From NCBI GenBank assembly GCA_020638555.1, contig JACKII010000005.1, positions 62,001-126,000 of the forward strand: a stretch of 64,000 bases of DNA. The letters run 5' to 3'. Each line of letters opens with the position of its first letter. The stretch's first letter is position 1. Made by a program: the position numbers and the translations under genes. The DNA comes from Alphaproteobacteria bacterium. GTDB taxonomy: Bacteria; Pseudomonadota; Alphaproteobacteria; Bin95. A model generated the notes under the pieces. That model was not told the origin of the DNA. It did not search any database and was given only the letters and a program-made list of their open reading frames with translations. Below, piece by piece: positions 7,799 to 16,535 of the stretch.

Positions 7799-9438
7799 TT
7801 CAACAGCGAAAACGGGTCCTGCATATCCATGCGGATCAGCGCGTCATGCGGACAGGCCCGCTCGCACGACGGCCCGCCGGGCGTGTCGAAACACAGGTCG
7901 CACTTGGTCGCCTTGATGATCGGCTGGTTGGTGTCCGCGTCCAGCACCGGCTTGCCGGCGGTGTCGCGGATTTCGACCATGCGAATATTGCTGTAGGGGC
8001 AACTGTTGGCGCAGGTCTGGCAGCCGATGCACGCGGCGTCGTTGATCGCGACCGTGCGGGTTTCCTCGATCCGGCGGATGGCGCCGGTGGGACAGCCGAT
8101 CAGGCAGACCGGATCGACGCAATGCATACAGGCATTGGCGATCATCAGATTGGCTTCGCTGTGGCCGTGCCGGACGAAGCGCGGATTGTTGTCATGGGCG
8201 GAGGCACAGGCGCGCACGCAGTCGTCGCAGCCGGTGCATCGGGCCAGGTCGATCACCATGGTCGCGGTGCCGTTCATGTAGCGGCCGTCGACGATGAAAT
8301 CGAGGCGCCGCTGCGAGTCCTCGCCCGCGCGCGACTTTTGCTGCGGCCGCAACTGGCCGGGCGCCAGCGTCGGCAGGATGTGGTGTTCGACCAGGGTGGA
8401 GGGAATGCGCAGCACGTTGACGGTGCCGATGGCGCGCAGGCTGGTGCGGCGCAGGCCGATGCCGCCGCTTTGCAGATCCTCCAGCAATTCGCGCAGGCCG
8501 TGCGCCTCGCCGGCGCGAACATAGCCGATGGTGCGCTGCCCCCGCTCCACCGTCTCCGTCACCCGGCCGAAGCCGGAAAGGATGAAGAGCACGTCGTCGA
8601 GCTGGTGCCCCTCTGCGACGATCACCGGTTCCTGCTCCAGCCGGCCCGCCAGATCCAGTTTCTGCAGACGCAGATACCAGTCTTCCTCGCCATAGGTTTC
8701 GATCAGCGACTCGCTGGCGATAGCCTCGATCACCTTGGCATCCAGGCCGGCAAACAGCGGCTCGCGCGCCAGGGTGTTGGCAAGGGTGCGGTCGCGGTAG
8801 CGGTCGTTCAACTGGTCGCGAACCGGGCGGGCGAAGCGGCGAATGTCGCGGATGCCCTGCCAGCGGATCTCCACCGCCGTCACCGGCGTTTCCGCCACCA
8901 CGTCGGCCGAGCGGGCCTGACGGGTGAGCGCGGCGATCTCGCCGAAAATCTCGCCTTGCCCCAGCGGCACGGTCTGGGTTTCGGCCACGATCCGGTCCAG
9001 ATCGCGAATGCGGGTATAGGCGGCGCGGGGCGTGCCGCCGGTCTGGATCTGGTAGCGGGCCAGATCCCGGTTCTCGACCCGCCGGCGCGAGCCGAACGTG
9101 CTGGCGAAGGCACGGCTCCATCGCCGCCATTGCCCCGGCGCCCGCCGTTGCAGGCCGCGCGGCGATTGCAGCAGCACCCGGACCGTGCCCTCCACCACCG
9201 CAAACAGGGAGTTGCCGTAGTCGCCGCGACGGATGATCACCTCGCCGGGCTCATAGCGCACGATCCGGCTGTCGTGACTGAGAATATCCGCCAGCGGCAT
9301 CTGCGCCGGGAAGGCCTGGGTGTCGATCTGCGCGAAAAACGGCTGGGCGAGGATCAGCGCAATGTCCGCCTCGCTCATCGCCTCGTCCCCGAACGCGCGG
9401 TCCCACCGGGTTGGCCGTTGGATCGTGCTGTATGCCAT
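7783..9438 (-). CDS. Cyclic-nucleotide-binding-domain / 4x[4Fe-4S] ferredoxin fusion protein
   Basis: A 551-residue soluble fusion. The N-terminal two thirds hold two CRP-type beta-roll domains (for example YEPGEVIIRRGDYGNSLF and GQGEIFGEIAALTR in the first, AEGHQLDDVLFILSGFGRV in the second). The C-terminal third is a polyferredoxin with sixteen cysteines in four motifs: CTGCDDCVRAC, CMHCVDPVCLIGC, CIGCQTCANSC and CDLCF..CERAC. This order resembles the Fe-S subunit of molybdopterin oxidoreductases. No helix-turn-helix is seen, so it is unlikely to be a transcription factor. It lies between two cytochrome genes, so a cytoplasmic electron-relay role with nucleotide or redox gating is plausible. 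The ligand of the beta-rolls is unknown. Confidence 0.88.
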   Translation of the reverse strand: MAYSTIQRPTRWDRAFGDEAMSEADIALILAQPFFAQIDTQAFPAQMPLADILSHDSRIVRYEPGEVIIRRGDYGNSLFAVVEGTVRVLLQSPRGLQRRAPGQWRRWSRAFASTFGSRRRVENRDLARYQIQTGGTPRAAYTRIRDLDRIVAETQTVPLGQGEIFGEIAALTRQARSADVVAETPVTAVEIRWQGIRDIRRFARPVRDQLNDRYRDRTLANTLAREPLFAGLDAKVIEAIASESLIETYGEEDWYLRLQKLDLAGRLEQEPVIVAEGHQLDDVLFILSGFGRVTETVERGQRTIGYVRAGEAHGLRELLEDLQSGGIGLRRTSLRAIGTVNVLRIPSTLVEHHILPTLAPGQLRPQQKSRAGEDSQRRLDFIVDGRYMNGTATMVIDLARCTGCDDCVRACASAHDNNPRFVRHGHSEANLMIANACMHCVDPVCLIGCPTGAIRRIEETRTVAINDAACIGCQTCANSCPYSNIRMVEIRDTAGKPVLDADTNQPIIKATKCDLCFDTPGGPSCERACPHDALIRMDMQDPFSLLKWIER

Positions 9439-9531
9439 CAGCGCCTCGCCCGCCGGTCTGCGTGCCGTTCTTTTGTGGGATGGCCGGGAGAGCCGTAGCG
9501 CATTACCACCGGCCTCCCGGTCCGCCGGCGC

Positions 9532-10515
9532 TTAGCGCGCCGGCTTGCCCTTGTACGCATTCGGCCCCGGAATGAAGGGGTCGAGCGCCGCGAATTTGGA
9601 ACCGTCATACTTGGCGGAAAGCGCCTTGGCCTGGGTCGCCACCTTGTTGGCGGCCGCGTTCAACTGCGCCCCGTTGTTCAGGGACAGTTTCACACCGCCC
9701 AGCGCGGCGACGATGGCCTTGGTTTCCGGCGTGCTGACCTTGCCCGCGATCGCCGCAAACCGCTTGGCCGCGTTCTGCGCCCGCTGGGCCATGGCGACGG
9801 CGTACTTGTCCTTGGCCGTGGCCTTGCCGACCGCCCGCAGGGCGGTTTCGAGTTCCACGGCCTGGCCGATGATGAACAGCATGCGCTTGCGGTTGGCATT
9901 CGCCACCGGATTGCCGTTGCCGTTGTTCCACCAGACATTGTGGCGGACCTCACCCTGGGACCAACTCACCAGTTCGAACGGGCTGCCGGCCGGATGGCCG
10001 CCCTGGTTCACCAGCTTTTCCTGCGGAACCACGTGGCAGTTGTAGCAGTTCTTGGCGATGGCGTAGGTGTTGCCGGGGCGGATCATGCCGGCCCGCACCG
10101 ACTTGGCCCACCGGTCGGCCGCTTCCTGCTTGGACTCGGTCTCTTTCTTCTTGCCGCTATAGCCGCTGTGGACCTTGATCCAGTCCCGCCCGGGCGAATG
10201 GCAGCTCTCGCACGAAATGCCCGCCACCGGCTGGTTCTTCACCGTGGTGAAGTGGCAATCGAGGCAGAGCGAGTCGGCCTTGATCCGCTTGATGCCCATG
10301 GCGTTGGCGATGTCGCGCGCCTCTTTCGAGCGCGGCATGTTGGTGAAGGTGCTGAAATGGTGCGTGCCGCGCCACACCTCGACCGAGGTCTTGTGGCATT
10401 CGCCGCACTTGTCCGGGCCGACCATTTTCGACCGGTCCCAGTTGGTCTGCGCCATGGCCGAAGGCGCGGACGCCAACAGCAGCAGCCCAAACACCAAACC
10501 GAATATCTTCATCAT
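9532..10515 (-). CDS. Tetraheme c-type cytochrome, cytochrome c554-like
   Basis: Periplasmic cytochrome of 327 residues. A signal peptide (MKIFGLVFGLLLLASAPSAMA) covers residues 2-22. Four CXXCH sites follow at 37 (CGECH), 84 (CLDCH), 102 (CESCH) and 157 (CYNCH), spaced as in the cytochrome c554/c' family. The remaining C-terminal ~165 residues are Ala/Lys-rich and helical. The start MMKIF at 10515 has an AAAGGGAG ribosome site nine bases upstream; the longer start at 10560 overlaps the reductase gene and lacks a signal peptide. It probably shuttles electrons between other members of the operon. Confidence 0.88.
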   Translation of the reverse strand: MMKIFGLVFGLLLLASAPSAMAQTNWDRSKMVGPDKCGECHKTSVEVWRGTHHFSTFTNMPRSKEARDIANAMGIKRIKADSLCLDCHFTTVKNQPVAGISCESCHSPGRDWIKVHSGYSGKKKETESKQEAADRWAKSVRAGMIRPGNTYAIAKNCYNCHVVPQEKLVNQGGHPAGSPFELVSWSQGEVRHNVWWNNGNGNPVANANRKRMLFIIGQAVELETALRAVGKATAKDKYAVAMAQRAQNAAKRFAAIAGKVSTPETKAIVAALGGVKLSLNNGAQLNAAANKVATQAKALSAKYDGSKFAALDPFIPGPNAYKGKPAR

Positions 10516-10549
10516 AATGTAGCGCTCCCTTTGAATTGCGATGTCGGGA

Positions 10550-11818
10550 TTAAGCATCAATGGTCAGCCGGCCGTCCGGCACCGAACAGCAGGCGAGGCA
10601 ACTGCCGGTTTCCGGGGTGAAGCCGGGCTCGGTCAGGTAGCGGACCTTGCCGTCCTTGATCGCGGTCGCGCACTCGCCACAACTGCCGGCCCGGCAGCCG
10701 AAGCTCATGGCGACGCCGCTTTCCTCTGCCAGTTCCAGCAGGGACTGGTTCTCGCCCTTCCAGGTGACCGTCTTGGACGACCGGGCGAAGATCACCTCCA
10801 CCCCTTCGGCCGGGGTGGCGGTTGCGGCGGCCGGCGGCGGCGCGGTTTTCTTCACGCTGGCGGGGCCGAACGCCTCGAAATGGATGCGCGCCTCCGGCAC
10901 GCCGCGCTCGCGCAGCCCTTCGAACAGCGACGACATCATCGGCGGCGGCCCGCACATGTAGAAGTCGTAATTCAGCGACGGCAGCATCTCTTGCAGCAGG
11001 TCCGCCGAGACATAGCCCTTGGCCTGGTAGTCATGGCCCTCGACGCAGTCGTCGGTCGGCCGGCCATAGACGTTGACGATGGTGACGTTCTCGTGCTGCG
11101 CCGCCACCGCCCGCATATGATCGGCGAACATGTGCTCCGCCTTGTTGCGGATGCCGAAGAACAGCCAGGTCTCGCGCTGCTGGTTGTTGTCGGTGACGTA
11201 ATTCAACATGGAGAGCATGGGCGTCAGGCCGACGCCGCCGGCCAGAAGCACGATCGGATGGTCGCTTTCCGGCGGCAGGAAAAACGATCCGCCGGGGGCC
11301 CGGACGTCCAGCAGGTCGCCGACTTCGAGGCTGTGCACATAGTTGGACCCGACGCCCGGCGGCACGTCCGGATTGTTCGGCGGCGGCCCCTGCCGCTTCA
11401 CCGAAATGCGATAGCGCGTGCGGTCGGTCGGCGCGTCCGACAGCGAGTAGCACCGGATCACCGGCTTGTCCTGGCCGGGCACGTTGAAACGGAACGCCAG
11501 GTGCTGGCCGGCCTTGAACGGCGGCAACGGCTTGCCGTCCCGCGGCCGCATATAGACCGAGCGCACATCCAGCGCCTCGTCGACCACCTCGGCCACCTCG
11601 AACTTGCGATAGCCGTCCCAGGTGCGCAATTCCCGCTCGCGCACCTGCTGCGCCTGGTCGAGTTCCAGCGCGACGCGCCTTTGGAACGCCTCGGCCTGGC
11701 CGCGGGCGAACGCAGCTTCGAACTGGTTGCGGCGCGCCATGAACAGCAGGCTGAGCACCGCGTATGCGGCGACGCATGCCGCCAGGCCGTAGCCGAAATA
11801 GTCCAGATAACCCGTCAT
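10550..11818 (-). CDS. Membrane-anchored FAD/NAD(P)H reductase with C-terminal [2Fe-2S] domain
   Basis: 422 residues. One N-terminal helix (about 5-27) anchors it. Then comes a ferredoxin-NADP reductase-like FAD domain with RCYSLSDAP (R-x-Y-S motif), a pyridine-nucleotide domain starting IVLLAGGVGLTPMLSML, and MCGPPPMM near its end. The C-terminal plant-type [2Fe-2S] domain has C375, C380, C383 and C407/C410 (FGCRAGSCGECATAI..CLAC). The layout resembles oxygenase reductases and NqrF turned around. As there is no oxygenase in the operon, it likely feeds NAD(P)H electrons into, or takes them from, the cytochrome chain. Membrane orientation is not resolved. Confidence 0.88.
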   Translation of the reverse strand: MTGYLDYFGYGLAACVAAYAVLSLLFMARRNQFEAAFARGQAEAFQRRVALELDQAQQVRERELRTWDGYRKFEVAEVVDEALDVRSVYMRPRDGKPLPPFKAGQHLAFRFNVPGQDKPVIRCYSLSDAPTDRTRYRISVKRQGPPPNNPDVPPGVGSNYVHSLEVGDLLDVRAPGGSFFLPPESDHPIVLLAGGVGLTPMLSMLNYVTDNNQQRETWLFFGIRNKAEHMFADHMRAVAAQHENVTIVNVYGRPTDDCVEGHDYQAKGYVSADLLQEMLPSLNYDFYMCGPPPMMSSLFEGLRERGVPEARIHFEAFGPASVKKTAPPPAAATATPAEGVEVIFARSSKTVTWKGENQSLLELAEESGVAMSFGCRAGSCGECATAIKDGKVRYLTEPGFTPETGSCLACCSVPDGRLTIDA

Positions 11819-11836
11819 GCCGCCATGGCCTTGCCG

Positions 11837-13258
11837 TTAGAAGTTCACCGCGATTTCGGCGCGGACACCGACACCGTCCCCACCGCGACCTTCTTGCACA
11901 GTATAGAAGGCATCGCTGCGGAATTCCACCCGGCGGCCAAAGGCTTGGCGGAGTTGGGCGCCCACCGCAACGGCGCTGCCGACATCCTCGTTGGCCTCGT
12001 ACCGGCCGCCGCCCTCGAAGATGAGCTGGGTCCGGCCGTTGTTGAAGAACATCTGAATGCCGAGCGAGCCGCCGAGCGTGTCGGAGGTCTCGCCGGACAG
12101 CGCCGCGCCATAGCGCCCGAGTTCGGCCGAGGCGAACAGAATGCCGGCACGGCCGAGCGCGCTGCCCGCGGACGGATCGAGTGCTGCGGGCGAGAAATTG
12201 CCGCCGACCGCAAACCCATTCAGATAGACGATATGGTCGCTGTGCGGCAGGGTGCGCGAAATCTCGACCAGGCCCAGCACGCCGTCGCGTACCGCCGGCG
12301 TTTCGTCCTTCAGCGCCAGCGAGCCGTTCAGGCGCAGGGCCAGGTTCCAGACCCCCAGGCTTTCCACCGTGCTGACGCCGAGATAGGCGCCCGGCGAATC
12401 CTGGGTGGCGATGACGATGGTGTCGAAATTCACCGTCCGCTCGCGGAAGTTCAACTCGTTGAACCAACCCAGCATGATGTCGCCGCTGTGCCGGCGCCGG
12501 TCCGCACGGTGGATGTCGTTGACGCCGACCAGGCCGGTCATGCGCCAGTCGACCACCAGATTCGGGATGACGATGGTGTCGCGGTTGACGGCCAGGGCGT
12601 CGATCGTGTCGTTCACCAGCGCGCCTTCCTGGAAGAAGATCGGCTGGCGGCCGATGGCGAAGCTGATGTCGTAGGCGCCCTTGTCCTCCGGATCCAGGCC
12701 GGGGAAGATTTCCCCCAGCTCGCCTTCGAAGAACGCCGTTGTCAACTCCAGGTTGAAATGGCGGTTGAAGCCGTCGCCATCGCCGGGCTCGATCTGATAG
12801 TTCGTGAAATCACCGCCCGTGCGCAGCGGCGAAATGCCGACCAGAACGCGCTCGGTGCCCGAAAGCTGGAGATTGCCGAACAGGTCGAGCCGGGACGTGA
12901 CCTCCGAGAGATCCTCGCCGCCATTGCGGCTCTCGACGAAATCATAGGCGGTGCGCGAACTGCCGAACACCCAGAAGGCCGGCTGCCAGACCGCGCCGGT
13001 CGGCAGCACCCAGCCCTTCGGCAGATTGCCCCTGCCGAGAAAGTGCGGCCCAATCTCGATGAGGGGCGAGGAGCGCTTCGGCAGGTCCTCTTCCTTCATC
13101 AGCGGCTGCGGCTTGTCCGAAAGCGCGCTGGCGGCCAGCGCCTCGCCGCCGCCCCACAGGCCCAGCGTGGCGGCAATCGCCAGAACCGACGCGCCCATGG
13201 CCGCTGTGTTGACCCGTGCCGCCCCCAGGAACCGGGCAACTCTCTCTACCGACACCAT
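11837..13258 (-). CDS. Outer-membrane beta-barrel (porin-like) protein
   Basis: 473 residues. A long N-terminal signal region ends near ALAASA (about residue 45). After it come many alternating amphipathic strands and short turns, for example VTSRLDLFGNLQLSGTERV and LALRLNGSLALKD, and the chain ends in a phenylalanine (EIAVNF) as barrels inserted by the BAM machinery do. No haem motif. It sits 18 bp upstream of the reductase gene and 76 bp downstream of the pentaheme cytochrome gene in transcription order. A barrel in a multihaem operon suggests a substrate pore or a porin-cytochrome conduit; which of these cannot be decided here. It is not clearly an MtrB homologue. Confidence 0.78.
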   Translation of the reverse strand: MVSVERVARFLGAARVNTAAMGASVLAIAATLGLWGGGEALAASALSDKPQPLMKEEDLPKRSSPLIEIGPHFLGRGNLPKGWVLPTGAVWQPAFWVFGSSRTAYDFVESRNGGEDLSEVTSRLDLFGNLQLSGTERVLVGISPLRTGGDFTNYQIEPGDGDGFNRHFNLELTTAFFEGELGEIFPGLDPEDKGAYDISFAIGRQPIFFQEGALVNDTIDALAVNRDTIVIPNLVVDWRMTGLVGVNDIHRADRRRHSGDIMLGWFNELNFRERTVNFDTIVIATQDSPGAYLGVSTVESLGVWNLALRLNGSLALKDETPAVRDGVLGLVEISRTLPHSDHIVYLNGFAVGGNFSPAALDPSAGSALGRAGILFASAELGRYGAALSGETSDTLGGSLGIQMFFNNGRTQLIFEGGGRYEANEDVGSAVAVGAQLRQAFGRRVEFRSDAFYTVQEGRGGDGVGVRAEIAVNF

Positions 13259-13334
13259 GCCGATCTCCTAAAACCCATCGAAAGACGACGCAAAAGCGGG
13301 CTGAGCGCGCCGGCCCGCAGCGGCCACCCACCCG

Positions 13335-15419
13335 TTAATGCGTACTTGCCATGTTGGTGTTTTCGATTTCCTTGAACCCACCGTCCTTGTCGACTTCGAA
13401 GCTGTGGGCAAAGACGGTGTGCGCGCCGGCGACGACATTGTCGGCGATCTCGCGCGCACTCATGCCATAGTCGAAACCCACGCCCTGGATGGCCGCGATC
13501 AGATTGACCGGCACCATCTGCGCGATGAACCGCACCTCGACCTTGAGCGGGAAGTTGGCGCCCAGCTTGTCGGCCGCGACCTCGTACTCGGCAATGCGAT
13601 GGCCGAGCGGATCGATGGTCTGCTTGAACTTCCGGGCGCTGCGCGGCCGGCCGTAGATCGCGGTCGCCCGCGATTCCGGCCGGACGAAGGGCAACGGCCC
13701 CAGCGACTGGTTGATGGGCAAGACCTGCTCGCGCTCGCCGCCGCGGTTCAACCGCACCAGGAATTTGCTCTGCAGGTTGAAGAGGTATTCGTCCTCTTCC
13801 AACTCGTTGTTATGGACATAGAGCGAGTGGCTGTCGCGGATATCGCCGTTCGGGTCGCGGTCGCCGGAGACGAACACCACCTTGCCGTCCGCATCGGTCA
13901 CCGTGACTTCGAGATACATCAACCGCTCGGCGTCGAAGCCGGTGGGCACGCCGTGACCGTTGGTGGCGTTGTTGACCTGAACAGTAAAGGCCAGGCCGCC
14001 GTCCGATTGCCGCGCCGCGGTGAAGCCGCCGAACTGCAATGCGTTCTCCAGCACCTGCTGGCGTTGCTCGCGCGCCCATTTCAGCCGGTCGAACTGCTCC
14101 CGGATGATCTTGCGCGCATCGTAGCGGTCGTCGATCGAAATCCACGAGTCCGGGAACTGGTAGTCTGACGGAATGTTGTCCTCGAACGCATCCGTGCCCC
14201 AGCCCTCCTCATAGCGGAATTGCAGCCATTCGCGCAGCGTCTTCAACGCCGCCGCCTGGACATTGTGCGGGAAGATGCCGGGATGGACGATCGGATAGTC
14301 GGGACCGGCGAAATAGTGGTTGGTCAGGCGCCGGTCGTGGGTCGGCACGCCGCCGACCATCGCCGCCGGGCCGGTATCATAGCCAGAGGCCACGCCCTGG
14401 ACCTTGCCCATATGGCAGTCCTGGCAGGTGACGCCGTCCCGCGCGGCATCGGTGCGCTTGAACTCCGCGAACGCTTCCTCCAGCCGGAAGCCGTTCAGCA
14501 GGGTCACGTCATGGCACCCGCCGCAGAAGCCCGGCGTCACCAGCGAGAAGAATTTCTCGACCTCGCCGTGGATCGCACGGCCCGGCTTGTCGCGGTCGGC
14601 CGTGACCACGTATTTCGGGTCTTTCAACACCCGCTCCAGCTCTTTGTTGCCGGTCGGGCCATAGACCTTGTCGTAAATGTCGCCCTCGACCAGGCCGAAC
14701 CGGCCGCTGACCTTGCCATAATTCCGGTTCAACCGGTGGCAGACCACGCAGGTGATGCCCTCGCGCGAGGTCGGGTGACGGTCCAGGTTCGAGGAATAGA
14801 CCGACTCGCCGATATTCATGCCGACCTGGTTGTGGCAGCGAATGCAGAAATCGCCGTTCGTGCCCGAGGTCAGCGCATTGATCGCCATTTGCATGGACAG
14901 GAAGATCGGGCTGATCTGCGCATAGGCATGCTGCGACACCGACCATTGCCGGTACTGCCCGGGATGACAGGCCGCGCAGGCATTGGCGGACGGGTAGCGC
15001 CCCTCGGAGAACAACTCCTCGTGCGCCTTGTTCGCCTGCACCTGGGTTTCGGCTTCCTTCGGCTTTTCCTCGGTGCCGCCGAAGGTGAACAGGCCCTTTT
15101 CCGCCGGCTTCTCGTCGCCCAGCAGGCCGCCGCCCAGCGCCGGGCCGCTGTCCGCTGCCGGTGCACCGGACTGGTCGCCACCCAGAAGGCCACCGCCGAG
15201 CGCGCCGTCATTCGTGCCGCCGCCTTGCCCCTCGGTCAGGAGATCGCCGCCGCCCTGGGACGCGGACTCCTTGTTGTCCGTCAGCAGGTCGCCACCGCCG
15301 CTCTGTCCGCCGGACAGCAGGTCACCGCCTCCCAGCAAGTTCTGCCCGGAGGCCGGCATCGCCATTGCAACGCCTGCGACCAACCCCAGGAAACAAACAA
15401 TATCGACCAACCGACGCAT
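13335..15419 (-). CDS. Pentaheme c-type cytochrome, c554-like, with Gly-Leu repeat N-terminus
   Basis: First gene of the operon, 694 residues. Signal peptide MRRLVDIVCFLGLVAGVAMA, then about 80 residues of Gly/Leu/Asp repeats (28-102). Five CXXCH sites follow at 148, 192, 224, 299 and 332. The C-terminal half has no haem and contains the VPTGFDAER and DSHSLYVHN motifs seen at the C-termini of some multihaem c554-like proteins. Start chosen at the ATG with AAGAAGG eleven bases upstream; an in-frame TTG at 15449 has no signal-peptide context. Predicted periplasmic or outer-membrane-associated; it may be a catalytic or terminal redox protein. Confidence 0.87.
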   Translation of the reverse strand: MRRLVDIVCFLGLVAGVAMAMPASGQNLLGGGDLLSGGQSGGGDLLTDNKESASQGGGDLLTEGQGGGTNDGALGGGLLGGDQSGAPAADSGPALGGGLLGDEKPAEKGLFTFGGTEEKPKEAETQVQANKAHEELFSEGRYPSANACAACHPGQYRQWSVSQHAYAQISPIFLSMQMAINALTSGTNGDFCIRCHNQVGMNIGESVYSSNLDRHPTSREGITCVVCHRLNRNYGKVSGRFGLVEGDIYDKVYGPTGNKELERVLKDPKYVVTADRDKPGRAIHGEVEKFFSLVTPGFCGGCHDVTLLNGFRLEEAFAEFKRTDAARDGVTCQDCHMGKVQGVASGYDTGPAAMVGGVPTHDRRLTNHYFAGPDYPIVHPGIFPHNVQAAALKTLREWLQFRYEEGWGTDAFEDNIPSDYQFPDSWISIDDRYDARKIIREQFDRLKWAREQRQQVLENALQFGGFTAARQSDGGLAFTVQVNNATNGHGVPTGFDAERLMYLEVTVTDADGKVVFVSGDRDPNGDIRDSHSLYVHNNELEEDEYLFNLQSKFLVRLNRGGEREQVLPINQSLGPLPFVRPESRATAIYGRPRSARKFKQTIDPLGHRIAEYEVAADKLGANFPLKVEVRFIAQMVPVNLIAAIQGVGFDYGMSAREIADNVVAGAHTVFAHSFEVDKDGGFKEIENTNMASTH
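15114..15338 (-). repeat. Gly-Leu-Asp repeat segment in pentaheme cytochrome
   Basis: Encodes residues 28-102 with repeated GGGDLL (three times, separated by Ser/Gln/Asn-rich spacers) and then GGGLLGGD / GGGLLGDE units. The composition and LLGG/ILGG core match the linker of the decaheme protein nine kilobases away in the same operon, hinting at a shared interaction surface. Confidence 0.8.
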
Positions 15420-15736
15420 CGACGTTCCAGCCTTCTTTCCGAAACCCAATCACCCGCCACACCAGCGCGCACCGAACGCAGGCCATGGTGGTTATGCCTC
15501 TATCACATTCCGTCGCACGACACCACGGGTTATCCCTTAAAAGTGCCATAATTTTCAATATTTGCCCCCTGTCCCGCGGCAGGTATCGAGCGAACAATTC
15601 GCAACCGCGCAGCGACGTACCGTCGCGCAGGGGTTGTTCGGGCCCCGCAAGGTGCCTTGCGCTTGCCAAGGCAATGGTCCTACACCTGAGAAAACGCTAA
15701 CCGCATCCCCTTCCCGCCGAATCGAGGATTCGCTCC
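15420..15736. other. Divergent intergenic region between the cytochrome operon and the SDR operon
   Basis: 317 bp with no gene. It is clearly less GC-rich than its neighbours around 15530-15570, where a possible minus-strand promoter lies. Two short inverted repeats face the SDR gene: GCGACG-TAC-CGTCGC at 15612-15626 and TGCCTTG-7-CAAGGCA at 15653-15673. No FNR, NarL or sigma-54 consensus was found by eye. Confidence 0.6.
15529..15558 (-). promoter_or_regulatory. Candidate promoter of the multihaem operon
   Basis: On the minus strand TTGAAA (15558-15553) is followed after 18 bp by GATAAC (15534-15529), a fair sigma-70-like pair in the only AT-rich patch of the divergent region. It would start transcription near 15522 and leave a leader of about 100 nt before the pentaheme cytochrome ATG. 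Confidence 0.35.
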
Positions 15737-16522
15737 ATGGCCTTTCAACCCTTCGATCTTTCCGGAAAAACCGCACTCATTACCGGCGGCAATGGCGGCA
15801 TCGGCCTCGGCATGGCCGAGGGGCTGGCGGCCGCCGGGGCCGATGTCGTCATCTGGGGCACGAACGAGGAAAAGAACGCAAGGGCGCTGGCCGCCCTGCA
15901 ACCGTTCGGCACCAGGGTCGCGGCGATGAAATGCAATGTCGGCAGCGAGCAGGAGGTCGAGGACCGATTCGGCGAGACGCTGGATTTCCTGGGCGGCAAG
16001 CTCGACGCCTGCTTTGCCAATGCCGGCGTTTCCGGCGACCGGCGCAAGCTGAAGGACGGCTTCGGCGGCATGGACTATGCCGAATGGCGCCGGGTGCTGG
16101 ACATCAACCTGGACGGCGTGTTCTTCACGCTGCGCGCCGCCGGCCGCCACATGAAGGAGCGCGGCGAGGGTGGCTCGCTGGTCGGCACGTCCTCCACCGC
16201 CTCGATCATGGGCCAGGCCCGCGGCGAGCACTATGCCGCCTCCAAGGGCGCCATGAACGCCATCATCAAGGCGCTGGCGGTGGAATACGGCCGCCACGGC
16301 ATCCGCGCCAACGCGGTGCTGCCCGGCTGGATCGAGACCGAGATGACCGCGCCCGCCTTCAACTGGGACAAGTTCCGCGACGCGGTGCTGCCGCGCATCC
16401 CGGCCGGCCGCTGGGGCACGAAAGAAGACTTTGCCGGCATCGCGGTCTATCTGGTCAGCGACGCCAGCCGCTATCACACCGGCGACGTCCTCGTCATCGA
16501 CGGCGCCTACACGTTGTTCTAA
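15737..16522 (+). CDS. SDR family oxidoreductase
   Basis: NAD(P)-dependent short-chain dehydrogenase of 261 residues, the classical length. TGGNGGIG near residue 15 is the nucleotide-binding TGxxxGxG motif and ANAG follows. GTSSTAS carries the catalytic serine, HYAASKGA the Tyr-x3-Lys pair, and the C-terminus GDVLVIDGAYTLF is typical. First gene of a probable SDR-crotonase-RidA operon (13- and 5-bp gaps), suggesting oxidation and hydration of a carboxylic or keto substrate. The substrate itself cannot be told. Confidence 0.92.
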   Translation: MAFQPFDLSGKTALITGGNGGIGLGMAEGLAAAGADVVIWGTNEEKNARALAALQPFGTRVAAMKCNVGSEQEVEDRFGETLDFLGGKLDACFANAGVSGDRRKLKDGFGGMDYAEWRRVLDINLDGVFFTLRAAGRHMKERGEGGSLVGTSSTASIMGQARGEHYAASKGAMNAIIKALAVEYGRHGIRANAVLPGWIETEMTAPAFNWDKFRDAVLPRIPAGRWGTKEDFAGIAVYLVSDASRYHTGDVLVIDGAYTLF

Positions 16523-16535
16523 GGGTCACGATTCC

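Noticed and set aside
11837..13258. Calling the barrel an MtrB/PioB homologue
   Set aside because: No N-terminal CXXC motif and no clear family sequence; only a generic beta-barrel pattern is visible.
15420..15736. FNR or sigma-54 site controlling the cytochrome operon
   Set aside because: TTGAT-N4-ATCAA and TGGCAC-N5-TTGC were looked for; only a TGGCAC without the GC partner was found.
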